From: Diploptera punctata
Taxonomy: Eukaryota > Arthropoda > Insecta > Blattodea > Blaberidae
Length of the DNA stretch: 64,000 nucleotides
Reading direction: 5' to 3'
Assembly: GCA_030220185.1 (NCBI GenBank)
Contig: JASPKZ010004199.1
Span: 1,222,501-1,286,500, forward strand
This document shows, in pieces, positions 10,691 through 21,621 of the stretch. The translations under genes and the position numbers were made by a program. Within the stretch, counting starts at the first letter, position 1; each line of letters starts with the position of its first letter. A model generated the notes under the pieces. That model made no database searches, had not been told where the DNA came from, and was given only the letters and a program-made list of their open reading frames with translations.

Positions 10691-10830
10691 GTAGATTTTT
10701 CATTACAAACCACTAGGACGAAGAAATGTTGGAAGAGCCAGTAAAAGATGGACAGACCAATTCTAGCATGGAATTGGAAGAGACCTTAAGGTTTAATCCT
10801 TGATGCTGATGATGATAATGATAATAATAT
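10600..10830 (+). repeat. Inverted (ATT)n/(AAT)n pair plus LINE C-terminal end
   Basis: ACATCCTTTGATACATCCC, a (ATT)n run, ATGATGGACAAT and a (AAT)n run, then ACAAACCACTAGGACGAAG. The last part reads PLGRRNVGRASKRWTDQF, the end of a LINE ORF2. The whole arrangement recurs at 19020-19300, so the two opposed microsatellites belong to the repeat. Confidence 0.75.
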
Positions 10831-11084
10831 TAAACCAGTAAAAGATGGACAGATCATTTCTTACTTTCTAGACGAGTCCGAATGTTCGAATATTGTGTAG
10901 TTACGAATGTAGAAAATATTAAAGTGTTTGAAATTATAAATTCCTGTCTCTCGGAAACCTTGCCTGATGGAGAAAAAGCGATATCATATTTGAATTCAGG
11001 AGAAAAATACTATTAGCATCACATATTTTTGAAATATCTATAGGCCTATTTCCAAACATTACTATAAATAATATAATTATCTCC

Positions 11085-11964
11085 TACTCTTCTTTAGTAC
11101 TCGATCTTGGATTATATCTAGACCCAAATTTGACCTAGCAAACACAAGTAAAACACATATGTAAAAAAAAACTTCGTCCATTTTACATTATCTTTGGTTT
11201 AAAGAAATTACTTCCTGTTTCATTAAAACAAACCCTTGTCAGAATATTGTGTTGTCACTCTTCGATTATTATGACGTTAGGCCTATATATAAATGACCTA
11301 AACTTTGATTTTTCGCAGATACTGCAGCGTGTTTATAATGCTTGCGTTCGTTTCATTTTCAACATCCGCCGTTATGATATTATTTCTAAACACTTAAATA
11401 ATAATCACTCTTGGCCCCGTCTTAGCGACAGACGTATATTGCACTATCGTTCACTTCTTTTCAAGCCTCTGAATTCCTACACTCCTAGTTACCTGGCATC
11501 CAGATTTGAATAGTTATCTTCTCACCATAATTTTGACTCTAGATCACAAGATAAGTCTGCTAATCATCCCTCTCCACAGCAGCTCTTCTAACCTACTTCT
11601 TTCACAGTAGTTTCTGCCGCTCCTGGAATTTCCTCCCTGAAGATATCAGGGATTGCCGCACATTTGACATTTTTAAGTTACGCTTAATCAATTACTTGTT
11701 GTTAAATAATTATTTTTTCTCCAGAATTAAATTTATTCTGCCATTAGTGATTTTATTTTCATTTTAGGCCTACATGTTGTTCATTTTTATATTTTATTTG
11801 TTAAATCTAGAGTAAATCAAAATATATTGTAGATATGTCACATAATCATTTATGCTTATTGTAATTTAGATATAAAACTAATTTTTGTAATTTTATTTCT
11901 AACCTTTGGAGTAGGAGACAAGGCCTTAATTCTACCAGGCAAAATAAATCTATTATTATTATTA

Positions 11965-12001
<37 letters not shown>
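11085..12001 (+). mobile_element. Jockey-like LINE 3' part with (TTA)n tail (part 2)
   Basis: Decayed frames give LGLYLDPNL, KQVKHICKK, then (11309 on) LQRVYNACVRFIFNIRRYD, WPRLSDRRILHYRSLLFK and YTPSYLASRFE. A 3' UTR follows to GCCTTAATTCTACCAGGC, AAAATAAA and a (TTA)n tail at about 11948-12001. It shares the RYDxI, LxxRRxxH and WNxLP blocks of Jockey-type ORF2 C-termini. Several stops and shifts; dead. Confidence 0.8.
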
Positions 12002-12003
<2 letters not shown>

Positions 12004-12149
12004 AACCCTATTCAACGCAACAGGAAATCAATCTCAGGTTTGCTACGTAAGAGGCAATGATGTTACCCTTGGACTAAAAGTGATGGTTTGATTATATTTA
12101 ACTCAATGAATTTGTTTTTTTTTTAAATTCTCACACATATTTATTAAAT

Positions 12150-12479
12150 GCCCACCGCTGTGGTCTCGAGGTAGCGTGCTGCCTTGTCACGCAGCAGGCC
12201 CGGGTTCGATTCCCGGCCGGGAACAGGCTCCTGGGTGAGGTTTTTTCGGTTTTTTTTCTCACCTGTAAAACAAATGTCAAGAAGCTTAGGGCCCAACGGT
12301 CTCCGAAAATCATCCGGCCATCATCATCATCATCATCATCCTTATCATTCTCATCATCATCCTTCACCGGTGTGGAAAGCAACGGGAAGCTACCACATCT
12401 ATAATTCCCTAGTAAAGCTGCAAAGCAATGCTATGATTATAGTGAAAGACCTGACCTCGGGCAGAATTACTATGGATTG
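12150..12479 (+). repeat. SINE-A copy 2, full length
   Basis: Head at 12150 with B-box GGTTCGATTCCCGG, a TTTTTTCGG body, an internal (CAT)n run, tail CAGAATTACTATGGATTG. Target-site duplication ATTTATTAAAT (11 bp) at 12139-12149 and 12480-12490. The frames at 12131-12480 are SINE translations. Confidence 0.93.
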
Positions 12480-12661
12480 ATTTATTAAATAAACTAATGG
12501 CTGACACCTCAAAAGCCAAAGCTGAGTAACTGCAGATTACAGTATAGGGAATTTAGTTTCAGTTTCACAGGAACTCAGACTCATGTAAGTAGCTGTTCTA
12601 GTTGTCCTCTCTAGGGCGAGTGGATATTCATACAGACTCAGAACCATGGAAAACATCTATT

Positions 12662-12727
12662 AATATGGTCGGGAATCGAACCTGGGATGCCAGACAGATA
12701 TTCTAACCATTGTACCAAAGAAGCCGT
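12662..12727 (-). repeat. tRNA-like relic, family E
   Basis: On minus: TTTGGTACAATGGTTAGAAT (A-box-like) and CCAGGTTCGATTCCCGACC (B-box). A related but more decayed copy is at 43886-43955. Probably a SINE head. Confidence 0.5.
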
Positions 12728-13149
12728 GGATTGCACATGTGTGAGCTTCACCTTACCGTAATAAGGAAGTTTTCTTCATAAATTCAAGTCATTTTATATT
12801 TGCATATCGACTGGTAAGGCTTTTATATCATTGGTATGCAGAGGTTACTCTTTTCTTCATCTTGCTTCTAATAAATATTCCAGTCAACAAGTTTTTAGAC
12901 TATCCAGGTGTTTAGTGAACTAAACACGTACTAAGGGAGGTGATATCAAAGATAGTACATCTAGCTTAGTCAAACTCTCTGATAACCTTTCCAATAGCAC
13001 ATCCTTGCCATGGATCTCCGCGCTTTCAACTTGACGAGGATTACGTTTAGTAATTGAATCTTCCACCAGATTGCGTCAGCTGACAATAATGTATTTTCCA
13101 ATACAGTTGGTCATGTGGCGTATTTCTCAAATGAATCTTCTGGAGACAA

Positions 13150-13365
13150 GCATTTCATTTTTCTTACCGAGCGAGTAATTTTAAGCGGTAGCCTGTGGGA
13201 CTCGTATTCGAGAGGTCCCGGATTCAAATCCCGGTACCGATCAACCCGATTGAGATTTTTTCTTGGTTTTCCTCAATTGTAAAATCAAATGGTGGGTTGG
13301 AATTTCACTTTCAGGACTCATTTCATCATATTCACCACTTCACAATATCATACAAATAAAATAAA
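13150..13365 (+). repeat. tRNA-derived SINE, family F
   Basis: ACCGAGCGAGTAATTTTAAG, a relic A-box region, then GAGGTCCCGGATTCAAATCC (B-box). The body is TTTTTCTTGGTTTTCCTCAA, the usual layout of insect tRNA-SINEs. The tail edge is uncertain. Confidence 0.65.
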
Positions 13366-13509
13366 AATCAAACGAATGAAATAAACAGACGCTACATGGC
13401 TTTGAAGTTAAAGGCGTCTGTAAAGAATAATTTCTTAAATACTATGACTCACTGAGTGAAATTTCTTGCCTTTTTTGCTGTCAAGCGAATTGATTTTAGT
13501 TAATAGAAT

Positions 13510-13854
13510 CCATCCATAGTAATTCTGCCCGAAGGCAGGTCCTTCATTGCAATCGTAGCATTTTCATGCTATGCTTGCAGCTTTACTAGGTAATTGTAGA
13601 TGTGGTAGCTTCCCGTTGCTTTCCACACCGGTGAAGGATGATGATGGCGATGATGATAATGAGAAGGATGATGATGATGATGGTCATATGATTTCGGGGA
13701 CCGTTGGGGCCTTAAAGTTTTCCTGACATTTGTCTTACAGGTGAGGAAAAACCCCGATAAAAACCTCACCCAGAAAAACTGCCCCGACCGGGGATCGAAC
13801 CCGGGCCCGCTGCGTGACAAGGCAGCACGCTACATCGAGTCCACAGCGGTGGAC
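13510..13854 (-). repeat. SINE-A copy 3, full length
   Basis: Same layout as 3973-4311 and very similar to it. Target-site duplication GTTAATAGAAT / GTTAACAGAAT (one mismatch) at 13499-13509 and 13855-13865. The 83-residue frame is a SINE translation. Confidence 0.92.
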
Positions 13855-14224
13855 GTTAACAGAATAATGTGACGTAATATAAAAAGCAGTGCATTGTTAA
13901 TTATCCGAACAATTTAGGGCAAACTTTTTTCGAAAAACCGTACATGAAAATGTCAAACTGATTAATGTTAAAATGGTCATTTCATTTTGTGAGTAGAAGT
14001 TTAACCAGAACCAGATCAGTTTTAACTTCGATGTGTTATACACTATTTTTAGACACGCCTGAACATTCATAGGTACATTATATAATTTAAGGGATTATTT
14101 TACCATTTTCTTGGCTGTAATGTTTAATTATTTACTTTCTTTAGTTGCCATCAATGTTGACAACTTGACCACTTACAAAACCACATTCTATGTAAACAAG
14201 GTCTTCTTCTTCTTTATTTTATGT

Positions 14225-14515
14225 GATAGGCCTAGTGGTCTGTTACGGTCTGAATCCAATGTTTGAAGGATCTGCCCAAAGATCTCTTGCCTGGTGGCTG
14301 GTAATATATGATTTGACGTTGTATTCTTGTTCTGCTCATTCTTCTTACGTGAGATTTCCAGTTGTTCCTGTATTTTTGTACATATTCCATGACTGATTCT
14401 ATTTGTGATTCTCTGAGAATCTCAGAATTCCTTTTATAGTCTGTTCTTGAGTAACCTGCAGTACGTCTCATAAATTTCATTTCTGCCGCAGTTAGTCTTT
14501 GTAAACAAGGTAGTG
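14225..14515 (-). mobile_element. Non-LTR reverse transcriptase C-terminal fragment
   Basis: A minus frame of about 90 residues reads RLTAAEMKFMRRTAGYSRTD, YRNNWKSHVRRMSRTRIQRQ, GKRSLGRSFKHW, then a stop. It is the same subfamily as 4805-5172 and 7140-7623. Upstream sequence (above 14515) no longer reads as reverse transcriptase. Confidence 0.75.
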
Positions 14516-14522
14516 ATAACAA

Positions 14523-15079
14523 TAAAACGCGTAAAAGTATTTTAATTGATTAACGGTATACAATTTTTATGTTCATTCATATTTCTGAAAAATAACTCTA
14601 ATGTTTTATAGCACAGTGACTACAATTTGAAACAGAATTTTCTTGGATGTGATAAATGAGAATAGAATTATTGACTACCCGATCAACTAAAATGTTTGGT
14701 CTTGAATAACTCACTGACACAAATTTCTACTTTTAACGCTTAACGCCATATGATTAAAAGCTTATGTTTAATTTTATAGCATTACTCACTCTGAAAATAA
14801 ATGTTCATGTTTATTGATGTCGCATACAAAGGAGGCAGAGAGGCTACAATACGACGGTTGGTATATCTTCACTAAAATGTTGCGAGGAGACCTGGTATTT
14901 TGCGTGAACAATTAACATTCGGAATGAGAGTTAAATATTTAATACAATAATAATTGTACCTGTGATGACAGTCCTCCTCAACAAATTAAAATTGTTTAAA
15001 ATAATCAGCTAGGGCTTTCTGAACTAGTTCCATTTTCAAAGCTGTTCTATTGCATACAACAGTTTTGAAAATGAAACTA
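14523..15079. other. No feature recognised
   Basis: AT-rich stretch between a LINE end and the Tc1-like element; no frame or repeat seen. Confidence 0.35.
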
Positions 15080-16628
15080 CACTCCCCAAAACAATGAGAG
15101 GAACACTTGTAATAAATTGAATAAGTAATTGGTTTTTAAAGCTGTGATGCTGAAAGTTGGACAATATGTAAATTGAATTATTAATTTTATCATTGGATAC
15201 AAATTTTAAAGATCCATGGCCTAAATACAGAAATTATCTCAAATAACAAATATAGAGATTTTTTTTTATTTTGGAAGGCACTGGCCACTTCTAATTGATA
15301 AGCTTCCTGATGTTGCTATAGTGACGAATGTTGATTATTGCCTTGTTTATTGAAGTCTCTGACAAAATGAGGCCTTTAAATGAGTTTGAAGTGTATCGTG
15401 CTCTACATCTTTTACGACAAGGTCAATCTCTGCGACAAGTGGCTAGAGAGCTTGGGGTTTCTCCTTCCGTGGTGTCCAGGTTACGCAACAGGCACAGAGA
15501 AACAGGTCAGTATTGTAGAAGACGTGGCCAGGGCCGTAAATTTAAAACAAGCCCCCAGGATGACAGATACGTTGTTCTTTCTGCTCTTCGACAACATACA
15601 AAAACTGCAAAAGACCTGCAGAATGACCTTCATATGGCTTCCGGAATCCGGGTTTCAGACCAAACCATAAGGAACAGATTAAGGAAAGAGAATATTCGCC
15701 CAAAAAGGCCCGTTAAAAAACCACGCTTAACAAATGGGCATAAGGCAGCAAGACGTACGTATGCTGAAAACCATGGTGATTGGAACCTGAACCATTGGGA
15801 GTCTGTGCTTTTCTCGGACGAATCCAGGTATCGTCTTACACGTTGTGATGATCGATTGAGGGTGTGGAGACTGCCAGGAGAAAGATTTTCTGCAGAGGCT
15901 GTACAGGAAATTGATAGATTCTGAAGAGGTTCCATAATGGTGTGGGCCGGTGTTATGTACAACAATCGTACGGACCTTGTACTTGTTCCCCAGCGACTGA
16001 ATGCTGTCCGGTATATCGAGCACGTTCTGGAAGAGCATGCAGTACCTGCTGCCATTGGAGTAGGCCCTGGATTTCTGTTTATGCAGGATAATGCCAGGGC
16101 ATATTCTGCGGCTGTCACCAGGGATTTCCTGAGGAGGAATGAAATTGAGGTAATGGAGTGGCCAACGGTCAGCCCAGACCTCAACCCTATTGAACACTTG
16201 TGGGATCTTCTAGACAGGAAGGTCAGGAACCGACATCAAGCTCCACAAACTCTGCAGCAACTTGGAAATGCCCTGAAGGAGGAATGGGAGAATATCCCGC
16301 AAGAGGAAATCCAGAATCTTATTGGGAGCATGCCACGAAGGTGCAAAAGTGTCATCGAATGTCGTGGAGGCCATACACGATACTAACTCTATATAACGAG
16401 TGTTTAACTTTGAAAAATAAGCACAAGATTCAATCGCTTACATAGCAGAATTATTTGAAAAGTTAATTGTCAGCATTATTCATTTGTTTTTACTGACATG
16501 AGCAAAAAATAAGTAAATAAATAAATAACCAGAAATGATGTACTTTATTAATTTCATGTTTGTACCTTTATCCAATGAAAAAAATATTTGCATATTTAAT
16601 AGTGTTCCTCTAATTGTTTTGAGCAGTG
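15080..16628 (+). mobile_element. Tc1-like DD34E transposon, near intact (1549 bp)
   Basis: Terminal inverted repeats at 15080-15107 and 16601-16628 match at 25 of 28 positions (ends CACT...GAACACT) and are flanked by TA at 15078-15079 and 16629-16630, the Tc1/mariner target. One transposase frame (15367-16386) fills the centre. The 5' spacer is about 260 bp and the 3' spacer about 240 bp. Size, TA target and DD34E spacing fit the Tc1 clade. Confidence 0.93.
15367..16386 (+). pseudogene. Tc1-like transposase with one in-frame stop
   Basis: It would cut and paste its own element in the nucleus. Start chosen at ATG 15367 (MRPLNEFE); an ATG at 15328 is in frame but precedes no conserved sequence. 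With the stop read through it has 339 residues, normal for Tc1. An N-terminal helix-turn-helix covers about residues 5-55 (LRQVARELGVSPSVVSRL), then a basic linker and a second helical region (residues 60-115). The catalytic D is at residue 151 (FSDESRY), the second D at 241 (MQDNARAY) and E at 276 (PDLNPIEHLWD), giving exactly 34 residues between the last two. A TGA at 15922-15924 (residue 186) lies between the first two catalytic residues, just before GSIMVWAG. It is most simply a CGA-to-TGA change. No frameshift was found. As it stands it would give a truncated protein without the second D and E. Confidence 0.92.
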
Positions 16629-16924
16629 TAGTTCCAAAAGACCTAGTAGCTGATTTTTCAAACCATTGTAATTTGTTGAGGAAGATTGTCATCACAGGTA
16701 TAATTTGTAATGTTTTAAATATTTAACAATAACATTAACGGTGGTTAATAACGTTTTTTAAAAGTGCTGGCAAAATTCAAGTTGTTAAGCATTTACAGAA
16801 GGTAGAATTTTTTTCAAAGCTTAATGAAGACAGATGATTGACAATATCTCTGCAAAAAGAAGAGCGTTGTGATAATAAATGAAGTTTTGCACTCTGTTAA
16901 ATTCACAATGCAGTAGTAGTGCTA

Positions 16925-17240
16925 CTTCTGTTAGCAAATGTAAAATCCCTTTCGTGTACGGCGTAATGCCAGGTCGAGGAATGAGATGAAATCCGTGTTA
17001 TTGAAGTTGTGTGATATACGCGAATGCCGACTGATGAGGCCAGTCCCACCATCACAGAAGCTAATTAAATGAACGAGATGAGTATGGAGAGGAAGTGGAA
17101 TTATGTTTTTGGCAGAGGAAAACGGGAGAAACCCGACACAAATTTGCCGTGGCTCCGATTCATCCACTACGAATCTCATATGGAGACGCGAATTCGGAAC
17201 CCAAAAGTGACTAACCGCTTCCACCATGGAGATACGTAGG
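16925..17240 (-). repeat. Old SINE remnant (low certainty)
   Basis: On minus, ATGGTGGAAGCGGTTAGTCA resembles a tRNA-like A-box. It is followed by GGGTTTCTCCCGTTTTCC and a CTTCCTCTCCATACTCATCT body, the layout of widespread insect tRNA-SINEs. The 111-residue open frame here is therefore probably a chance frame. Confidence 0.4.
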
Positions 17241-17827
17241 TTAGAAATAAATATGTCCTGTATCAAAACTTACAAATCATAATTGAAATTTAAAGTATTC
17301 AAACGGAAACATATGATTAGGATAATTGATGTTTCGGATAATAATCGACGTTCCATTTAACGTGAAAGATTGAGGGGAAAAATTATCAACTCCATTAACA
17401 GGATCCGAATATATATATATATATACTGATTATAATATAAAGAATTAATGATAATACATTTTATGTGTAAAGAACTATTATTGTTAAAGTGCAAAATAAT
17501 GGTAAATATTAGTGTTTGGACAGCCTTGGCTATATTGTATCAATGCGTGTGGTCGCCTGGGGTCAGAGAAACACATCCGACATGTAAATCCATAAAAATG
17601 AATTTTACCACAAAACAAGAAATTACACATTTTGACCTTATGCTAGTGCAATTCCATAAATTACACGACTCACCGCGTTTTTACACATGCGCAGAGTGGG
17701 ATCTACCATTTCACAGAGAACTTTGAACTTTGGGACCAGTTTTATCAAATTTGATTAATTACATAAGTCATCAAGTTTATTCCTCGTTTGTTCGTTACAT
17801 TGTATTTTAACACATTCGTACACACTT

Positions 17828-17831
<4 letters not shown>

Positions 17832-17896
<65 letters not shown>
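17832..17896. repeat. (AT)n microsatellite
   Basis: About 32 AT units without interruption. Confidence 0.95.
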
Positions 17897-17900
<4 letters not shown>

Positions 17901-18225
17901 ATTTTATGAGAGATAGCCATTCAATGAATATTAATCTGCACTTGAATTTTTTCCTTTGTCAGCTTTAGGCTGTAATTAATTATAACATACGGCATTAAAT
18001 TTATAAACTATAATTATAGTAGTTTTATTAACTACATAGGTCTTGTTTTTAATAAATCGGTTTTACTTAAATGTACACTTAGCAACAAAAAGAATGGGCC
18101 GACTCTTGATCTCGAATATTTTGTTTTACCGCGCGATTCACACGAGTAAAGTAATTGAACAGTAGAGCTACAATATGTTTTCTTTATTTCTTCGAAGAAC
18201 ATTCTTTCAAGCACAATTAGCCAGC

Positions 18226-18300
18226 GAACGCTCAGCTCAGTGCTTAGTGGCTTGATTCGTATGCAGAAGGTCACAGGTTCGATTCCCGATGAAGTTAATT
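18226..18300 (+). repeat. tRNA-like sequence in left arm
   Basis: A-box-like AGCTCAGTGCTTAGTGG, then GGTCACAGGTTCGATTCCCG (B-box), followed by a T7 tract at about 18299. The acceptor stem is not convincing. Confidence 0.5.
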
Positions 18301-18419
18301 TTTTTAAATTGTTAAAATGTTTTTTATTTTAATTCTCTCTGTCCATTCTTAAAGAAAAAACGTACTATTTTGAAGTATTACTATTTTCATTATTATTTAT
18401 TTATTTATTTATTTATAAA

Positions 18420-19040
18420 CATGTTTACAATGTAATAAAACATCTTCCTCTGCCCAAAGCATTTAAAATTTTTATCTTCTTTCTCCATTCTTCTCTATCT
18501 TCACATTCTAATTCTTCCAGACTTAGCTCCATCATACCTCTTCTTACATCATCCATCCATTTAAATCTAGGTGGACCTCTCTTTCCTTTCCCAGGTGGAA
18601 TCCATTCCAAAGCTTGTCTGGGTAAACTTTTCTTTGGCATCCTACGTGTATCACCATACCATTCTAGTTGTCTGTATCTCACAACATCTAATATTTAATT
18701 TTGGACTTTAATTTGTTGTCTGATGATTGTATTTCTGATTTTTTCCAATTTAGAATGTCTAGTTGAGCGTCTGGAACAATCCATTTCAGCAGGCATAAGC
18801 TTTAAACTCAAAATTTTATTCAACTGGCAAGTTTGTGCTTCGTATGTTAGCGTGATTCGAATAATGGATTCCTAAATTTGGTATCCATTCATATGTTCTT
18901 ATCCCACAAAACGCCGTTTAACATTGTTATTATTACTGATCTGCCTTTTAAGAATTCTATATTTAATACCATTTTCTTGGGTACATTTTGAGTTAATTTT
19001 GATCCCCAGGTAATTACATTCTTCACATCCTTTGATACAT
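18420..19040 (-). mobile_element. Non-LTR reverse transcriptase C-terminal fragment
   Basis: Reading minus: EECNYLGIKINSKC (the YLGxxI block after the palm domain) near 19015, a decayed segment with TYEAQTCQLN, LMPAEMDCSRRSTRHSK and, in an open frame (18425-18682), RQLEWYGDTRRM, LEWIPPGKGKRGPPRFKW, ending FITL. The motif WYGHxxRM is the mark of this LINE end. Another family than the AEMRFLRRTAGY type. Confidence 0.78.
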
Positions 19041-19042
19041 CC

Positions 19043-19094
<52 letters not shown>

Positions 19095-19104
19095 GATGAT
19101 GAAC

Positions 19105-19160
<56 letters not shown>

Positions 19161-19284
19161 GATTCTTCATTACAAACCACTAGGACGAAGAAATGTTGGA
19201 AGAGCCAGTAAAAGATGGACAGACCAATTCTGGCATGAAATTGGAAGAGACCTTAAGGTCTAATCCTTGATGCTGATGATGATA

Positions 19285-19300
<16 letters not shown>
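19041..19300 (+). repeat. Inverted (ATT)n/(AAT)n pair plus LINE C-terminal end, second copy
   Basis: Same order as at 10600-10830: CATCCTTTGATACATCCC, (ATT)n, ATGATGAACAAT, (AAT)n, ACAAACCACTAGGACGAAG reading PLGRRNVGRASKRWTDQFW. The opposed arrays could fold into a long hairpin. Confidence 0.75.
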
Positions 19301-19354
<54 letters not shown>

Positions 19355-19604
19355 TGTACATCATCTATGGGCTATTATTATGCTGGACTTGACGTATATA
19401 AACCAAATATCTTAATTGAAGGATGATCTTTTTCCTCTCTAATACGTAATAAATAAATAAACACATAAATGTATGAAGCTATATTATCTCTTATTGCCTA
19501 AATTTATAACATTATTATTAAAACGTGGTATTGCACACACAATTAAATTTATACCGGTAGCTAAATACCTCGATTCCCAATTATTTATCATCCCGTTTCC
19601 AGTA

Positions 19605-19872
19605 TCTATCCTCAAACCATAACTTAATCACAAGATCACAACATAGTCTCTTACTTAATATACCGCAACATAGGACATCACATCACTCCATGTCATATAC
19701 CATCTCCACTTCTCGCAACTGGAATTCCCTACCACAAGAAATAAGGGGCTGCCGGACATTGGCATCTTTTAAAAGAAATCTAAATTTATATTTGCTCTAA
19801 ACTCGACTTCATTATTATCCAGTGTAAGATATATATATTAATTGGTGTTTCCCGTATAATGTATCATATTTA

Positions 19873-19911
<39 letters not shown>

Positions 19912-20098
19912 CGTGTCATTATTGTTATTACCCTATAAAATGTTGTTTGCACATGACATTTACATTGTTACATTTATTGTATCTTTAACTGTTTATAATT
20001 AGTATAGTGTATATCTATATTTGTCGAATATTTATTTGTATTTGTGCTGGTTGAGTGGAAGAGAGGGCCTTATGGCCTTAACTCTGCCAGAATAAATA

Positions 20099-20152
<54 letters not shown>
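19605..20152 (+). mobile_element. LINE 3' end with (TTA)n tail, copy 1
   Basis: The frame near 19640-19800 reads HHSMSYTI, SRNWNSLPQEIRG and LASFKRNLNLYLL then a stop. This is the WNxLPxxI...SFKxxL block that ends Jockey-type ORF2. A 3' UTR to GCCTTATGGCCTTAACTC, AATAAATAAAG and a (TTA)n tail follow. A very similar 5'-truncated copy is at 38274-38801. Confidence 0.82.
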
Positions 20153-20153
<1 letters not shown>

Positions 20154-20404
20154 AATCGTGTTATAGAGTTTACAAAGGCAGGGATATTACTTAATATAGT
20201 GTAAAATGAAATAGACCTCTTAAATAAGGATACATTATTCATAATAACAAAGATAAAAATAAACTAAAGAGGGGGCAAAATAATAAGAAATATAATTAGA
20301 AGTTAACGGAAATGTCTGTTCTTTTCTAAATAGATTACGTGGCAGGAATTACCGTAAATGTTATAGGATGTATTTTTCGAAAATACAAATGAATAAAAAA
20401 AAAA

Positions 20405-20490
20405 CATTGTCGAAGGATTCGAACCCTACCTCTCATATGTATTTCATTTTTTTGTAATTGGTTTAACGATCTTCGCTACTCTAACGTCGG
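20405..20490 (-). repeat. tRNA-like sequence in right arm
   Basis: On minus: GAGTAGCGAAGATCGTTAAACC, then GGTAGGGTTCGAATCC (B-box), followed by a T-rich run. Points inward, opposite to 18226-18300. Confidence 0.45.
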
Positions 20491-20775
20491 ATACTACTTG
20501 TCTTGTTTACTTTTACACTATGAACGAGAGTTGAACTTTATTTGAAATGTCGCAATTTGAGTAAACTTGCATTTGTCGAACACTCGTAAATATCTTGAAA
20601 CATGTCTCCTTCAGTGTTCTTTAATTATTTAAGACGATTAAAACTAAGTACAACATATTTCAAACACTTAACAGTGCGTTACCTCGTGAACCAGAGATTT
20701 AGCTCTTCGAGCATGCGCAGTGGTCCATAACAGGGACTGCTTTTTGAAACGGCTCATTCTTTTTGTTGCTAGTGT

Positions 20776-21621
20776 ACAATAATGACTTTAATAAGAAGTA
20801 TGCAATTTTTAGCATTGATATACTTGAATGTCAGTGGCGTGACATACTTTAATGAATTGCACAACTTGTTTTTACAATAAAAATGATTGTATAAATTGGA
20901 TAATATCTTCCTACAATAATCAGTTACATACAATTAAATTTGCACTGTAATAGCAATCGAGACATTCAATAGTACGTAAAGTTATCTTATACAAATACAT
21001 AAACTTACATAAGCACATATTATATTGTATAAGTATTATATACAAGGGTTTTAAATGTTCTTCTTAATTCATTCTTATTTAAGGGATGGATTATATATTG
21101 TTCACATTTGAATTCAATGCTAAAAAAAAACGGGGGGTTTTCTACAAAATAAAAACATTTATAATAACAGTAAATTTTGTTTTTTTTGTCCACTTCGAAG
21201 AAAGAGGTTTTTACATGTTTTATTCATTGTTATATGCTATATATTTTATTCAGGAACGTTAGCCTTATCATCAGTATGGTTTTCTGTATCTATGCCATCT
21301 GTGTATGAAAAAAAAAAGGTTTTAAATGTACGAGTATATAAAAATCTTTTAATTTAATTAATTTTAATACCCGGTAAGCTGAGCATAAAATACATTAAAC
21401 AGTTACGACAAGAGAAACATTTAATTAAAAGGTTTTCACATCTAGAAAATAACATTGCTCTTATGGAGCAATTCTTTCCAGTAAGTCTCCCTTTATGTGA
21501 GATTATTTCATTAGTTAATTCATTTGAAATAAATAATCTAGTTAAATAGTTTGACCTACAACTTTGCCAAGGAGGTGGGTGCCCGATTTATGGGTAAAGT
21601 ACCGTTATGGAACGTAATTAT
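20776..21621. other. No gene recognised
   Basis: AT-rich. A segment near 21432-21470 (TTTTCACATCTAGAAAAT) is inverted at about 22350-22395, so the 600-bp element in between may sit inside an older inverted repeat. Confidence 0.35.

Larger units (their letters stand above)
18076..20774. mobile_element. TA-flanked element with 25-26 bp TIRs, filled with nested repeats
   Basis: 18076-18101 and 20750-20774 are inverted repeats (CACTTAGCAACAAAAAG... against CACTAGCAACAAAAAG...) differing by one base gap and one substitution. Both sides carry TA. Each arm has an inward-pointing tRNA-like sequence followed by a homopolymer (18226-18300 and 20405-20490). The centre holds three LINE pieces. No transposase was found, so it would be non-autonomous, or the pairing could be chance between two copies of a short element. 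Confidence 0.55.

Noticed and set aside
15630..16197. Long minus frames of 184 and 156 residues
   Set aside because: Antisense shadows of the Tc1-like transposase; the plus frame has the DDE motifs.
16931..17266. 111-residue minus frame
   Set aside because: The sequence has the layout of an old tRNA-SINE and the frame has no known domain; not called as a gene.
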